Positions 29,916-40,958 of a DNA stretch of 64,000 bases are shown piece after piece. Below the pieces are notes generated by a model. It ran no database searches and was not told where the DNA came from. It saw nothing but the letters and a program-made list of their open reading frames with translations. Each line of letters starts with the position of its first letter. Position 1 is the stretch's first letter. Source of the DNA: Melieria omissa (Eukaryota; Arthropoda; Insecta; Diptera; Ulidiidae). The translations under genes were made by a program, and so were the position numbers. The stretch spans positions 74,168,432-74,232,431 of the forward strand of contig OZ020270.1 of NCBI GenBank assembly GCA_963971225.1, given 5' to 3'.

Positions 29916-29963
29916 AGTCGCAAAATGCGGCAAATAGAACATATAACAGCCAATTGGACTATT

Positions 29964-30176
29964 TCACTGCTTTGCACTGCTGACATGTCCAATCGCTGCT
30001 GGGCCGCCACCAGCGCGATACGTCTCGCTCATCTCCGCTGCAAGTTCCAGCTTGGACTTGCGCTTCAAGCTGTCGAACTTGTCCCTGAACGATTTCCAAC
30101 GTCGGGACACGCCCCATTTGGCAGTAAAAGCATGAGCAAGATTTTGCCAGGCAAAATTTTTATTTTTTTCCTTCAA
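29964..30176 (-). pseudogene. Myb/SANT-like DNA-binding domain fragment
   Basis: 70 residues: FAWQNLAHAFTAKWGVSRRW, SFRDKFDSLKRKSK and GGGPA resemble the Zeste/Myb-SANT fold with its conserved tryptophans and a TGGGP-like end. It could be the accessory protein of a PIF/Harbinger transposon or a retroposed host fragment. It is too short to be a whole gene and no partner transposase is visible. Confidence 0.45.
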
Positions 30177-30660
30177 AAATAATTATAATTTTTCACAAAC
30201 AGCTGATTGCGCCGCCAAGTGCTGCCCATCGTAGACCAGAGTTGCCAAAAAATCAGACTTGTTAAATTTATATTTATCAGGCAGTTGAGAAAACGAAAAT
30301 AGTTACCGGGCACTTTAACCCTCATCGGTTCCCTGTATGCGCACGCATACAATTTTGATCTTTAACCTTGAATAAAATAAAAACGGTTCAGCGGAATGAC
30401 CTTGTATTTTGCAAAGTAGAATTATTTTGCCTGAACAGTCAAAAAACCCGTTTTTGAATTTGTACCCTTACTGTATTTGCCTGTGCAGTTATAGTTACGA
30501 ATCGGTCTCTGTGTATGTGCGCGCATGTGCGTGTGTGGATTTATAGCCCGCTCTTATTTTTTCGTTTTATGAAATTCAGTTTGTTCTGGAGCACACATTA
30601 GTGAAGTTTGTTTGCGCATTTATTTGAATTATGGTTGTGTTTCGAAGTATTTGATAAAAA

Positions 30661-31665
30661 ATGGATAGAGTTTTACGTGAAAGAAGGCAGCGAGATGAAC
30701 TAGAAATGGATTTTGATTTGGAAAGCGAAGCGGGCTAATCTCCGTGCAATAGTGACGATGATTTTGCATTATCAGAAGAGGAGAATGATGAAAGTGAAGT
30801 TAGCGTGCATTCGGATGAAGACGACATTGAGCCACTTGAGCAAAATTTAGCACAAGAAAATGCACCAAATCCTGAAAAGAAATATTTTTCAAAAAATAAG
30901 AAAATTGAATATTTATCGCAACCATTTGAAATAAATCGAAGAAATTCATTTCGACGTGCAGAAAAATTCACTTCAGGTAAAAATCTACCCTCTTTGTTAT
31001 GGGTTCATGTTCATTATATGTTTCATTTTTGTTATAATTCAGGTCCAAAAGCATTAGCAGCTGCTAATATAGTTGATGTTTCGTCTGCATTACACATGTT
31101 CCGTCGACCGGTTGAGAATATTATTTTGAACATTACGAATTTATATGGTGTGCGAAAGTACAAAGACGAATGGGAAAACATTGATTTGGACACTCTGCAC
31201 GCATACTTTGGATTGTTGCTGCTTTCTGGTGTGTATCGATCATACGGTGAATGTGTCACTAAACTGTGGAATGAAGAAACTGGTCGGGCAATATTTAGAG
31301 CAACAATGTCTTTGAAAATGTTCAAGCGTATCCATGGTTGCATTCGATTTGATGACCAAGTACAAGTACCTCTGTTCGTGACAAATTGGCACCGATTCGA
31401 AATGTATACGATAAATGGAATCATAATTTGAAAGCTGTATACACACCAGGAAAAAACATTACCGTAGATGAACAGTTAGTTCCGTATCGTGGGCGATGTC
31501 CGTTTCGTCAGTATATTCCATCCAAGCCGGCGAAATATGGCATCAAAATTTGGGTGCTATGCGACTCAAAAAGCTGGTATGCATACAACACACAAATTTA
31601 TGTTGGTCAGAATCGTAATGCCACTCCTGAACGCAATCTCGGACGGCGTATTTTTCACTTCGTAT
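30661..31665 (+). pseudogene. piggyBac transposase, N-terminal part
   Basis: ATG at 30661 (MDRVLRERRQRDELEM). It has an in-frame TAA at 30736-30738, an acidic N-terminus (EEENDESEVSVHSDEDDIE), then the DDE domain (TLHAYFGLLLLSGVYRS, MSLKMFKRIHGCIRFDD). A frameshift near 31375 leads to GKNITVDEQLVPYRGRCPFRQY with the first catalytic Asp region. An internal deletion follows NLGRR, removing the second catalytic Asp before FFTS. Confidence 0.88.
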
Positions 31666-32113
31666 TGTAACGATAAGACAGTCTGTCGCTGGGCAAAGCA
31701 ACCCTGCCGCTACGTGCCGTGCTATAATCCAATCTGGCAACGACGGCCGCGATGGTAACTTTTAGTCCAATCTGGCAACGACGGCCGCGATAATAACTTT
31801 TAGTCCAACCTGGTAATGATGGAAACTTTTAGTCCACTCCGGAATGTGCGGGAACGATCTGCGCGATGGCCTGGCAGGTATAAAAGGCAGCCGGATGCGG
31901 CGCAGCGAGTCAGTCTGGTTTTGACAAGTGAAGTTGCCACGCGGAGTAATAAAGCAAATACTTAAGTGTACGAACATTAAAGTGTAAACTGTGAATAATA
32001 AAGTGACTGTTGGTTTATTTTATTGTCTGCGTTTAAGAAACTGACTGTGTTCTATTTTCAAATTACACAATCCAGAGATACGTAACCGCCCACTTGACTT
32101 AGTAATCGTAACA
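31666..32113 (+). repeat. 5' LTR of Gypsy element 2, 448 bp
   Basis: TGTAACGATAAG...GTAATCGTAACA. Three ~39-bp tandem units around ACTTTTAGTCCA (31728-31835) lie in U3. TATAAAAG at 31879-31886 is a likely promoter, with AATAAA further downstream. Differences from the 3' LTR: GGGC against GTGC, GCCGG against GCTGG, GCGAG against GGGAG, TAATC against TATTC. Confidence 0.95.
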
Positions 32114-32115
32114 TT

Positions 32116-32133
32116 TGGTGTCAGAAGTGGGAT
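32116..32133 (+). promoter_or_regulatory. Primer-binding site, tRNA-Leu type
   Basis: TGGTGTCAGAAGTGGGAT, two bases after the LTR. It matches the 3' end expected of an insect tRNA-Leu; this comes from recalled family knowledge, not a search. Confidence 0.8.
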
Positions 32134-32174
32134 TGTGGAAAATTGAAAGTAAACAAATAAATAAAAGCACGGAC

Positions 32175-33668
32175 ATGGTTAAACTCGAGCTGCTGAAGGT
32201 GGACCAGCTGAAGAAGGAGCTGGCTGCCTGGAATTTGCCGACTGCTGGCGGAAAGGTGGAATTGCAGTTGCGCTTACGAGAAGCATGTGAGGCACGAGGC
32301 GTCGATTGGACTGTGCACGAGTTCGGAGCGCAAGAACTAGAGGCGTCGGCCAAGGTGGAGGAATCGCCTGCTGCTGCTGCGTCGCTGCAAAGTACGGCTG
32401 CAGCGCCTGCGCCACTACAAGCATTGGACATGAACCAGCTAATGGTTGCACTTAAAGGCATGTTCGAGACCTCCAACCATGAAATGGCAGCGAAGCTGGA
32501 AACTACGAATCTCGAAATTTCGGCAAAAGTCGAAACAGCGAACTGAGAAATGGCAGCGAAGCTGGAAACTACGAATCTCGAAATTTCGGCAAAAGTCGAG
32601 ACTGCAAATCGGGAAATGTCAGCAAAACTTGAAAATGCAAATCGGGAGTTGTCCAGCAAGCTTCAGAAAAATTCTGCGCGCTTGGAGCAGAGAGTGGAGG
32701 AAATCTCAGACAGGATTAATGGGAAAGTCGAGCACCTGGAGACGCGGGTAGAGCACTTGGATAAACGAGTCGATGACCTAGATGATTCCCTGAACAAACG
32801 AGTTGATAGTCTGGAAGACTCGATGAACAGAAAAATGGACGAGCGGCTTAGGGAGGTACAGCCGCGAGAATGGTTGCCGCCGGTTCCGGAAAGTGTTGCC
32901 CCCCGAGCAGAAGTGCCTAGTTATGATGGGACTACGCCGTTCGACACATTCAAGCTACAAGTCGACCTGGCTGCTCTGGAAAATCAGTGGACTGATGTAA
33001 GGAAAGGTCGGAGATTGGCGCTGGCTCTTAAAGGTGCTGCGGCTGAGGTCATAAAATCAGTTCCAGAATGTTTACAAAGTGAGTACGAGACGGTCATAAG
33101 GGCGCTGGCAGCCATATACAGCGACGAGCACAACAGAACGCTGTACTACGGTGAGCTGAGGAACCGCAGGCAAAGATCCAACGAGGTGTTGCAGACATAT
33201 GCAGTAGACATTGAGCGGCTCGTGCAGCTGTGCTACCCGTCCTTCGGCGCTGATGATCTCGAAAGTATGAAGATTGAGGCGTTTATTGAAGGTCTTCATG
33301 ATCCGGAGACACGTCGCAGTGCGTTGATGATGGGCATGCCGACATTTAGGGAGACGGTGACCAGCGCGATGACATATGAGGCGACATGGATTGGGAGCAC
33401 TCGGTATGCACCAGCAAGGATACGCCAGCTCCAGCCGGACAACGACATTACGATCCAGGCAATAAGCTCTGAGTCACCGGACAGGCCACGGGTGGTCTCC
33501 TCTAAAGTTGTTTGCTGGGTATGTGGCAAGCAGGGCCACATATCACGGGACTGCCGCCAACGGAAGAGGCGTTCCCGTGCTCGATCACAATCGCCTGAAG
33601 CGAGGAATACTGACAATCGAGGCTCAGCCAACAAGCGCAGGGCTGAGGACGAGGAGCCGTTAAACTAA
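32175..33668 (+). pseudogene. Gag of Gypsy element 2 with one stop
   Basis: ATG at 32175. A SAP-like N-terminus (LLKVDQLKKELAAWNL, GGKVELQLRLREA) is followed by a long coiled coil made of heptad repeats, with two identical 66-bp units (32481-32546, 32547-32612). A TGA at 32544-32546 falls at the repeat seam. The capsid-like part follows (YDGTTPFDTFKLQVDLAAL, GRRLALALKGAAAEV). A single CX2CX4HX4C knuckle CWVCGKQGHISRDC and a basic tail end it. Apart from the stop it is intact, about 497 residues. Confidence 0.9.
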
Positions 33669-33757
33669 AATGGGTCAGCCCAAAGGGGCGTGAGCTGATC
33701 CCCACAATCTGCCGCCCCACCGTCCTTGTCTCACAGCTGAAACGACAGCCCGGCAAC

Positions 33758-34438
33758 TTGACAATTGAAGGAAGGATAGATGGAAAGTTGTTCGTGTTGA
33801 CACTGGATACTGGAGCGTCATATTCGATCATAAAAAGGAAGCTGCTGAAGAACTGGGAACCGCTGCATGGCATACAGCTGCGGACTGCGACTGGCGAGCG
33901 CGCGCCGGTAAGAGGGAAAGTTACAAAAACGATTGCTATCGGCACCAGCAGCCTGGAACATGAGTTCATCGTCGCGGATATAATGGACGACGTGATTATC
34001 GGCGTGGATTTCATGATTAGGCACGGTTTTACGCTGGACCTGAAGGAAAATGTACTGAGATATGCCAACGTTGAATTCCCGCTGCACACCGGCTATGATC
34101 GAAGCTTGGTGGTAAGGAAGGTTGTATCGTGTCAACACAGGAGGATACCAGCGAATTCCGAGGCGATTGTGTGGGCAAAGCTGGACGAGGACGATGGGAC
34201 GAGTCGGCTGTGGGTTGTAGAAGCACCAAAACAAGGACACGACAACATCATCATCGGACGTACATTAGTGGAACCTAAGAATGGTAGAATACCAGTCAGA
34301 ATACTGAACCCCCTGAATGCACCCAGATATGACGGGAAGGATGAGGTAATTGCGAGAGTAGCCCACCTGGAGGTAATAAGAAGAGCGGTTTTAACATGGA
34401 CGTCATACCGCAAGAGAACCAGTGGAGCAGCGAGTTGA
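33758..34438 (+). CDS. Aspartic protease of Gypsy element 2
   Basis: 226 residues in its own frame, with the active site [14 protein letters not shown] near residue 13 and the flap-side [13 protein letters not shown]. The C-terminal half is a linker toward RT. It overlaps the start of the pol frame (34396), so pol is probably made by frameshifting; no slippery site was proven. Confidence 0.88.
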   Translation: MTIEGRIDGKLFVLTLDTGASYSIIKRKLLKNWEPLHGIQLRTATGERAPVRGKVTKTIAIGTSSLEHEFIVADIMDDVIIGVDFMIRHGFTLDLKENVLRYANVEFPLHTGYDRSLVVRKVVSCQHRRIPANSEAIVWAKLDEDDGTSRLWVVEAPKQGHDNIIIGRTLVEPKNGRIPVRILNPLNAPRYDGKDEVIARVAHLEVIRRAVLTWTSYRKRTSGAAS

Positions 34439-37335
34439 CGGCTAAGCAGAAACAGAAGGTGAGGTCTTTCCTGCAGCACTATGGGTCAATATTTGCGGCA
34501 GAAACAGGCGGAAGAACGGCTATAGTGAAGCACAACATCGACACCGGAAGTGCAAAACCGATTCGCCAACCGCCAAGACGAGTTCCTCTGGCCAAGAGGG
34601 AGGAGGTCACAAATTTGATCGAGAACATGCGGAAAGACAAGGTCATAGAGCCTTCTTCGGGCCCCTGGTGCTCGCCGGTCGTGCTAGTCAAGAAAAAGGA
34701 TGGCAGTACCCGATTTTGTGTGGATTATCGGAAGCTCAATGATGTGACCAAGAAGGACAGTTATCCACTACCTCGGATCGATGACACCCTGGACACACTG
34801 TGAGGCACGCAGTGGTTCTCCACACTCGACTTACGCAGCGGCTATTGGCAGGTAGAGCTTGCAGACAAGGACAAGGAGAAAACGGCTTTTAGTGTTGGCG
34901 ATGGTTTGTGGCAGTTCACCGTCATGCCGTTTGGACTCTGCAACGCACCAGCAACATTCGAGCGGCTAATGGAACGCGTGCTAAGAGGGCTGCATTGGCG
35001 GACGTGTCTGGTATACCTCGACGACATAATCGTGATGGGCAAAAGCTTCGACGACTACCTGGAAAAGCTGAAGGAGCTATTCGAGCGGATACAAAAAGCT
35101 GGGCTTAGACTCAACCCAAAGAAGTGCTCGCTGTTCCAAAAGGAGGTCAAGTATCTGGGTCATACGGTTTCCGCCCGCGGAGTACATACGGATGAAGGCA
35201 AAATCACGGCGGTGAAGGAGTGGCCCCGGCTACGCAATCTACACGAACTCCGCAGTTTCCTGGGCCTGTGCACATACTACCGCCGATTTGTTCCGGGATT
35301 CGCGAACATAGCCAGCAGCCTGCACAAACTGACGAAAAAGGGCCAAGCTTTCGAGTGGAACGAGGATCAGGAGCAGGCTTTTGCACGCCTGAAGGAAAAA
35401 CTGTGCAGTGCTCCAATTCTGGCCTTCTCCGTGGCTGGGGAGATGTTTGTGCTGGATACAGAGGCAAGCGGGAATAGTATTGGCGGTGTGCTATCACAGA
35501 TAATAAACGGCCAGGAACAAGTGATAGCGTAATACAGTAGGGTTCTATCGAAACCGGAACGCAATTACTGTGTGACACGGAGAGAACTGCTGGCGGTATT
35601 GGACTGCGTAAAACACTTCCACAAATATCTGTATGTACAAAGGTTTCGCCTGCGCACAGATCATGCGGCATTGAGATGGCTCCTGGACTTTAAAGATCCT
35701 GAAGGGCAATTGGCGCGGTGGATCGAGCGACTGCAGAGCTACGACTACACGATAGAGCATCGCAAGGGCAGTAGCCATGGAAATGCCGATGCCTTGTCCC
35801 GCCGTCCGTGCAAAGTCGAATGCAGGCCGTGCTCGCGAGCCGAAAGCAAAGAACAGATAGTGGACGTCCGGTTGGTCAGCGTCATGCCAGAGGAAGAGTG
35901 GTCTGCGGAGAGGCTACAAAAAGACCAGCGTGAGGATGCGGATCTTGCGAAAATCGTCGAAGGCAAGAAGCAAGGCGCACGTCCAGACTGGCAGGAGATG
36001 GCCGGTGAAAGCCCGATCGCTAAGGCTTACTGGGCACAGTGGAAAAGTCTGCGGCTGAAGGAAGGATGCCTGTACCGCGAATGGGAGAGCGCGGATAGTC
36101 GTACCAGCAACTCCCTAATGGTAGTGCCGAAATGCAGAATCAACGAGGTCATCGAGGCATACCATAACGACTCCAGTGGAGGGCACCTGGGTATCACCAA
36201 AACCGTCGCCAAAATAAAAAGACGATTCTACTCGGTAGGATGTCAGGAGTCTGTAGCCGAGTGGATTAAGAGCTGCGACCAATGTTCAGCCGCGAAAGGG
36301 CCGACAAGAAAATCTCGAGGCCGCATGCAACAGTACAACGTGGGAGCGCCCTTCGAGCGGATTGCTATAGACGTCGCCGGCCCATTCCCAACTAGCACTC
36401 AAGGCAACAAATATGTGCTGGTGGTAATGGATTACTTCAGCAAATGGCCCGAAGTGTACCCCATTCCTAACCAGGAAGCCACTACGGTCTCGGAAAAGCT
36501 GGTAAACAACTGGGTAGCCAGGTTCGGAGTTCCGTTGGAGTTGCACTCAGATCAAGGCCGGAATTTCGAGTCTGCGGTATTCAAGGAAGTGTGTGAGCTA
36601 CTGGGGATAAAGAAAACTCGTACCACGCCTTTGCACCCACAGTCCGGCGGCATGGTGGAACGCTTTAACCGGACACTGGAGGAATACCTGCGGAAAGTGG
36701 TAGGCAGGAATCAAAAGGATTGGGACACGCATATCCCCCTGTTCCTGATGGCGTATAGGTCAGACCCGCACGACACGACATCACTCACTCCAGCCCGAGC
36801 AGTGTTCGGCACAGAGTTGCGGTTACCCGCTGACTTGAAGTTCGGCGTAGTCAGCACGTCGGGAGGCGCTAAGACGGACTACGTGGCCAATAAGCGGGCG
36901 GAACTGGAGGAAATTCACCAATTTATAAGGGGCCGCACCAAACTGGTCAGCGATAAGGCGAAAGCCAGATATGATCTACGGCCCAACTCAGCAGGGTTCC
37001 AAGAAGGCGATCTGGTAATGCTCTACAACCCGCAGCGGAAGAAAGGTTTGTCTCCGAAACTTCAAGCGTCATGGGAAGGACCGTACGAAGTCGTGACTAG
37101 GATTAACGACGTGGTATACAGGATTCAACGTTGCAGCAATAGAGGCGCTAAGCTGAAGGTAGTCCATTTGGAGCGCCTGGCGCCTCATCACAAGCGGAGC
37201 CTTGGCACTTGTTCGGGACGAACAAGTCTAAGTGGTGGGCAGTGTAACGATAAGACAGTCTGTCGCTGTGCAAAGCAACCCTGCCGCTACGTGCCGTGCT
37301 ATAATCCAATCTGGCAACGACGGCCGCGATGGTAA
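34396..37335 (+). pseudogene. Pol of Gypsy element 2: RT, RNase H, integrase, with two stops
   Basis: One frame throughout, broken only by TGA at 34801 and TAA at 35530. [64 protein letters not shown]. RNase H: LDTEASGNSIGGVLSQ, RELLAVLDCVKHF, RTDHAALRWL, ADALSRRP. Integrase: zinc finger H-x-GHLGITKT with CDQC, IAIDVAGPFP, ELHSDQGRNFES, SGGMVERFNRTL. A chromo-like barrel (GDLVMLYNPQ) ends the protein. The stop is 93 bp inside the 3' LTR. Confidence 0.92.
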
Positions 37336-37690
37336 CTTTTAGTCCAATCTGGCAACGACGGCCGCGATAATAACTTTTAGTCCAACCTGGTAATGATGGA
37401 AACTTTTAGTCCACTCCGGAATGTGCGGGAACGATCTGCGCGATGGCCTGGCAGGTATAAAAGGCAGCTGGATGCGGCGCAGGGAGTCAGTCTGGTTTTG
37501 ACAAGTGAAGTTGCCACGCGGAGTAATAAAGCAAATACTTAAGTGTACGAACATTAAAGTGTAAACTGTGAATAATAAAGTGACTGTTGGTTTATTTTAT
37601 TGTCTGCGTTTAAGAAACTGACTGTGTTCTATTTTCAAATTACACAATCCAGAGATACGTAACCGCCCACTTGACTTAGTATTCGTAACA
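37243..37690 (+). repeat. 3' LTR of Gypsy element 2, 448 bp
   Basis: Same length as the 5' LTR with four differences. It is preceded by AGTGGTGGGCAG, a weak polypurine tract, and followed by the GTAT target duplication and resumed piggyBac coding. Confidence 0.95.
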
Positions 37691-38407
37691 GTATGAATTG
37701 GCAGAAGATTTGCATAAGAATCGCATGACTATTTTGGGAACAATAAGGAAAAATAGGATTGAAATTCTTTCAGTTCTACTCGACATGCGTCAAAAGCCAA
37801 TTTATCATACAGAAGTTGTATATGAACATAAATTGCAAGCAGTTATGTTGTCATATGTTCCTCGCCGGTACCGATTTGTGACATTGCTCAGTACATACCA
37901 CAATGTTGTCAGCATAAATGAGAATAGTGAACAGAAGAAACCTAACATCATTGAAGACTACAACAAAACCAAGAGTGGAGTTGATACTATGGATCAAATG
38001 GAGGCTACGTACACATGCAAAGGAAAAGTCAATCGGTGGCCAATGGCAGTATTTTGTAACATGCTTGATGTTAGTGTTGGAATTGGAAGTGTTCGAATTG
38101 GAAAAATTCTAAAACGAACCATAATATTCGTCGTCGCCTTTTTATCGAGCAGCTTGGATTGAATCTCGTTGAAAAACAGATCACTAAACGTAAAAAACAA
38201 CCTCAAAGTAATGTGCTTCCAGTGTTGTTCAAAGAATTCGGGGGATTCGCCATTTACCAAGTACATCAAAACGAGGCCGATGCTACATCTGCACATATAA
38301 AAATAACAAAAATCTTTTTGCCACACGCTGTGAAAAGTGTAGAAATTTCATTTGTGCTGAACATAATTTCAATTTATGCGAAAAATGTACAAATAATTGA
38401 CAAAAGT
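37691..38407 (+). pseudogene. piggyBac transposase, C-terminal part
   Basis: Resumes directly at the target duplication with YELAEDLHKNRMTILGTIRKNR, then PNIIEDYNKTKSGVDTMDQM with the third catalytic Asp, and KVNRWPMAVFCNMLD. A frame change occurs near 38100. The C-terminal Cys cluster is reduced. The stop lies near 38407. Confidence 0.88.
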
Positions 38408-38696
38408 TAAAAATTCAATTTTTTTCTAATATATGTAATATTCTAATTTTAATTTCATTCTAAATCTAGCTTTATGAAGTTCGAATGTATTAATATGATA
38501 GTAAACAATATAATAAACATAAAAAATCACAAAACATAAATGGTTGTTAATTTTTTTAGTTTTGTTACAATTAAAAATATATGTGTATGCGCGCGCATAC
38601 AATGGGACCGATTAGATGCATTTCTCGAGGGACCGATGAGGGTTAAAGTGACCTTTAGCTAAAGGTCACTTTATCGGTAAGTTGAGAAAACGGCCC
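38408..38696. other. piggyBac 3' flank and right half of the split MITE
   Basis: 38408-38642 is non-coding piggyBac terminus with the palindrome GTATGCGCGCGCATAC near 38585. 38647-38696 is the right half of the split MITE (TTATCGGTAAGTTGAGAAAACG, given here as motif GGTAAGTTGAGAAAACGGCC). Confidence 0.65.
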
Positions 38697-39600
38697 TAAG
38701 CATTGCAAGGGAAAGCAAAGGGAGCGTAGCGACGGTTTATAATGTTATAAACAACTAATACGCGGGAAACTCCATCTACAGAACCGAAGGATCAGACAGA
38801 AAAAAGGGTCGCAGTCACCCATAAGTGCTGAAAAAGGTTGTTAGCACATATTGGAATAATCCTACGAGGTCGACTCGAGATGTTGCAGCTGCATTAGGCA
38901 CATCGCAATCAACTGTGATGCCATATAAGCGAAGTCAAGGATTAAGGACCTACAAACAGCAGAAAGTGCCTGACCGGTCGGATGCAAAACAAAAAATAGC
39001 GAAAACGCGGGCTCGAAAACTGTATGACAATTACATAACCAAGTTCGATTGCGTGATTGTCGATGATGAAACCTTTATTTTACTGAACTACTTTAAGTAG
39101 TTGCCTGGGAATGCATATTTCACTAAAAAGAATTATGATGGAACATCCAGAAAATACTCCGAAGTGAAGTTTACCAAATTTCCAAAACGCTTCATGGTTT
39201 GACAAGCTATTTGCACCTGCGGTCTACGGAGCAAGGCGTTCATTACGACAATTAACAATTACTTCTAGAATTTATATAGAAAAATGCCTGCAAAAACGCC
39301 TTCTTTTTATTGAACAGCACAAAGGAACAGTTTTGTTTTGGCAGACCTAGCGACAAGCCACTACTCCAGGTCAACTATGGAATGGTATGAAGAAAATTGT
39401 GTCACGGTGGTCCCAAAAGAGCTAAATCCTTCACACTGCCCAAAACTTCCGCCTATTGAAAGATATTGGACTCTAATGAAGCAAACCCTAAGAAAAACAA
39501 AAAAGTTTGCAAAAACGATGTACAGTTCTGAAATCGATGGAAGCAAGCCTATGCAATAGTCACCAAACGTACTGTCCAGGCTCGAACTAAAAACGTTAAG
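38697..39600 (+). pseudogene. Tc1/mariner transposase relic, DD37E-like
   Basis: The N-terminal helix-turn-helix can be read from 38698 (SIARESKGSVATVYNVI) with stops near 38755 and 38822. 38825 onward gives a second HTH (STRDVAAALGTSQSTV) and the first catalytic Asp block (FDCVIVDDETFIL). The later block at 39338-39559 has PDLATSHYS and PIERYW, with 37 residues between Asp and Glu. Several frameshifts; the left end abuts a MITE and no terminal repeats were found. Confidence 0.78.
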
Positions 39601-40160
39601 AAAAATATAATAAAATTTTGCAACTGCTAATTATATTTCATTCAATTTTTTGTGGATTAGAGTTTAAGAAATGTATAATAAACTGGAGTTTATCTTAGTC
39701 AAATCAGCCTATTACTTTTTCAATGTGTCCTTCAAAATTCTAAATATTTTCTGGGTCACCTCTTATTACTAGTAATATTATTACCAATATTTAGGAAGTA
39801 ATACAACTGGTTTCTAATATATTACTTTGGTTTTCAAGTAATATGTAATATAACATTATTACTTTTCAAAACCACTAATCTATACTATTATATAAAAACA
39901 AGTGTGACGTTGCTTTTTTGAGCCACAATCAGGCAAAAACCACTGAACCGATTTAGATGAAACATTTTTTTATTTGGGGGAATGGTACATAGGCTATATG
40001 AGAATGACCACACCCCCTCATTGTATGAACAATAACTTCCGTTTGATACCCGTATCGTGTAAATCAGTTGGAGATTAATTGAGTTTTTTGATAACAACTT
40101 TGAACTTTGACCCCGAGCCACGCCTTTTATGGGCGTTTCCCAGACAAAATTTTCCAAATA
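39601..40160. other. AT-rich sequence and a possible Helitron-like fragment
   Basis: 39601-39880 is AT-rich with no gene. 39884-40160 begins TCTATACTATTATATAAAAA and includes CCACTGAACCGATTTAGATG, resembling a repeat common in insect genomes that starts TC-TATACTA. A Helitron-type 5' end is possible, but I see no hairpin-CTRR terminus. Confidence 0.3.
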
Positions 40161-40265
40161 TAGGGTTTTCCAACAAGAGGTGTTATTTTGGTATTCAAAG
40201 AAACATGCAATTTTTTGAGATAAATGATCGGATGTTTATTTCATAATAAAGAGGAAGGTATGCCG

Positions 40266-40880
40266 TTAATAATAAAAAACAACATCAGCCAAATGGCCAC
40301 CACGACCACGCTTACAGGACCATATCGTTTTCATGAAATTTTCCATAACCAAATCGCAAACTGGCTGCCCTATGTCCTCGATAGCCTCACGAATTCTATC
40401 TTTGAGGTCTTGAATCGACTCTGGGCTGTTGGCGTACACCTTATCTTTCACGTGGCCCCAAAGGAAGAAGTCGCAAGGTGTTAAATCACAAGATCTCGGT
40501 GGCCAATTGTGATCACCTCTTCCAGAGATAACACCCAGAGGACCCAATCAGCAAAGACTCGACGTTGTTGATGATCGGTCGGCTTGAGTTCTTATGTTAA
40601 CTGAACTTTATAAGCCTTAAGACCCAAGTCACTTTGGGCTACAGCAGCAATATTCTCAGTTGTTCTTGAGTGACGTGCACGGGTTTTATTCTTCACATCA
40701 CTAACTTGTTCCAACAGCTCGAATTTTTCCACCAATGTCTGTATTGCTGTCCGACAAGGTGCTTCACGACGACCCAAAAATGCTTTAGTTTTGCGAACTG
40801 TGACTGCAAGATTTTCACCATTTTTGTAGTGAATTTTAATAATTTCAATGCGTTGTTGAAGCGTGTATCGTTCAATTTTT
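40266..40880 (-). pseudogene. Transposase of the outer mariner-like element
   Basis: N-terminal region 40592-40880: FLGRREAPCRTAIQTLVEKF, a paired-like HTH. C-terminal region 40266-40547: NWPPRSCDLTPCDFFLWGHV with the third acidic motif, and SIQDLKDRIREAIEDI. The middle with the first two catalytic residues is deleted, and frames are shifted. Confidence 0.8.
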
Positions 40881-40958
40881 AGTAATGGCGTAGTTTCTAC
40901 TTGTCAAATGTCAAAGAATAAAAGTGACAGCTACCGAAATACCGGGTGATTCAAAATA

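Larger units (their letters stand above)
31666..37690 (+). mobile_element. Gypsy LTR retrotransposon 2, full length, 6,025 bp
   Basis: 448-bp LTRs differing at four positions, 4-bp target duplication GTAT (31662-31665, 37691-37694), primer site, gag, protease, pol and a polypurine stretch before the 3' LTR. Three in-frame stops (32544, 34801, 35530) make it non-autonomous. The gag with a SAP-like start and the tRNA-Leu primer suggest the mdg3/blastopia side of Gypsy, as a tentative placement. Confidence 0.95.
30319..38642 (+). mobile_element. piggyBac element split by a Gypsy element
   Basis: TTAA flanks (30315-30318, 38643-38646). Terminal repeats read inward CCCTCATCGGTTCCCTG and CCCTCATCGGTCCCTCG, with subterminal palindromes GTATGCGCACGCATAC and GTATGCGCGCGCATAC. 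Without the Gypsy insert it is about 2.3 kb, a normal piggyBac size. It landed inside a MITE of the AGTGAACTTT family (GTTGAGAAAACG lies on both sides). Confidence 0.92.

Noticed and set aside
32099..32659. 186-residue minus-strand frame with repeated SRFAVSTFAEI
   Set aside because: Antisense of the duplicated gag coiled coil.
39884..40160. A definite Helitron
   Set aside because: Only a suggestive TC-TATACTATTATA start; no hairpin or CTRR end was found.
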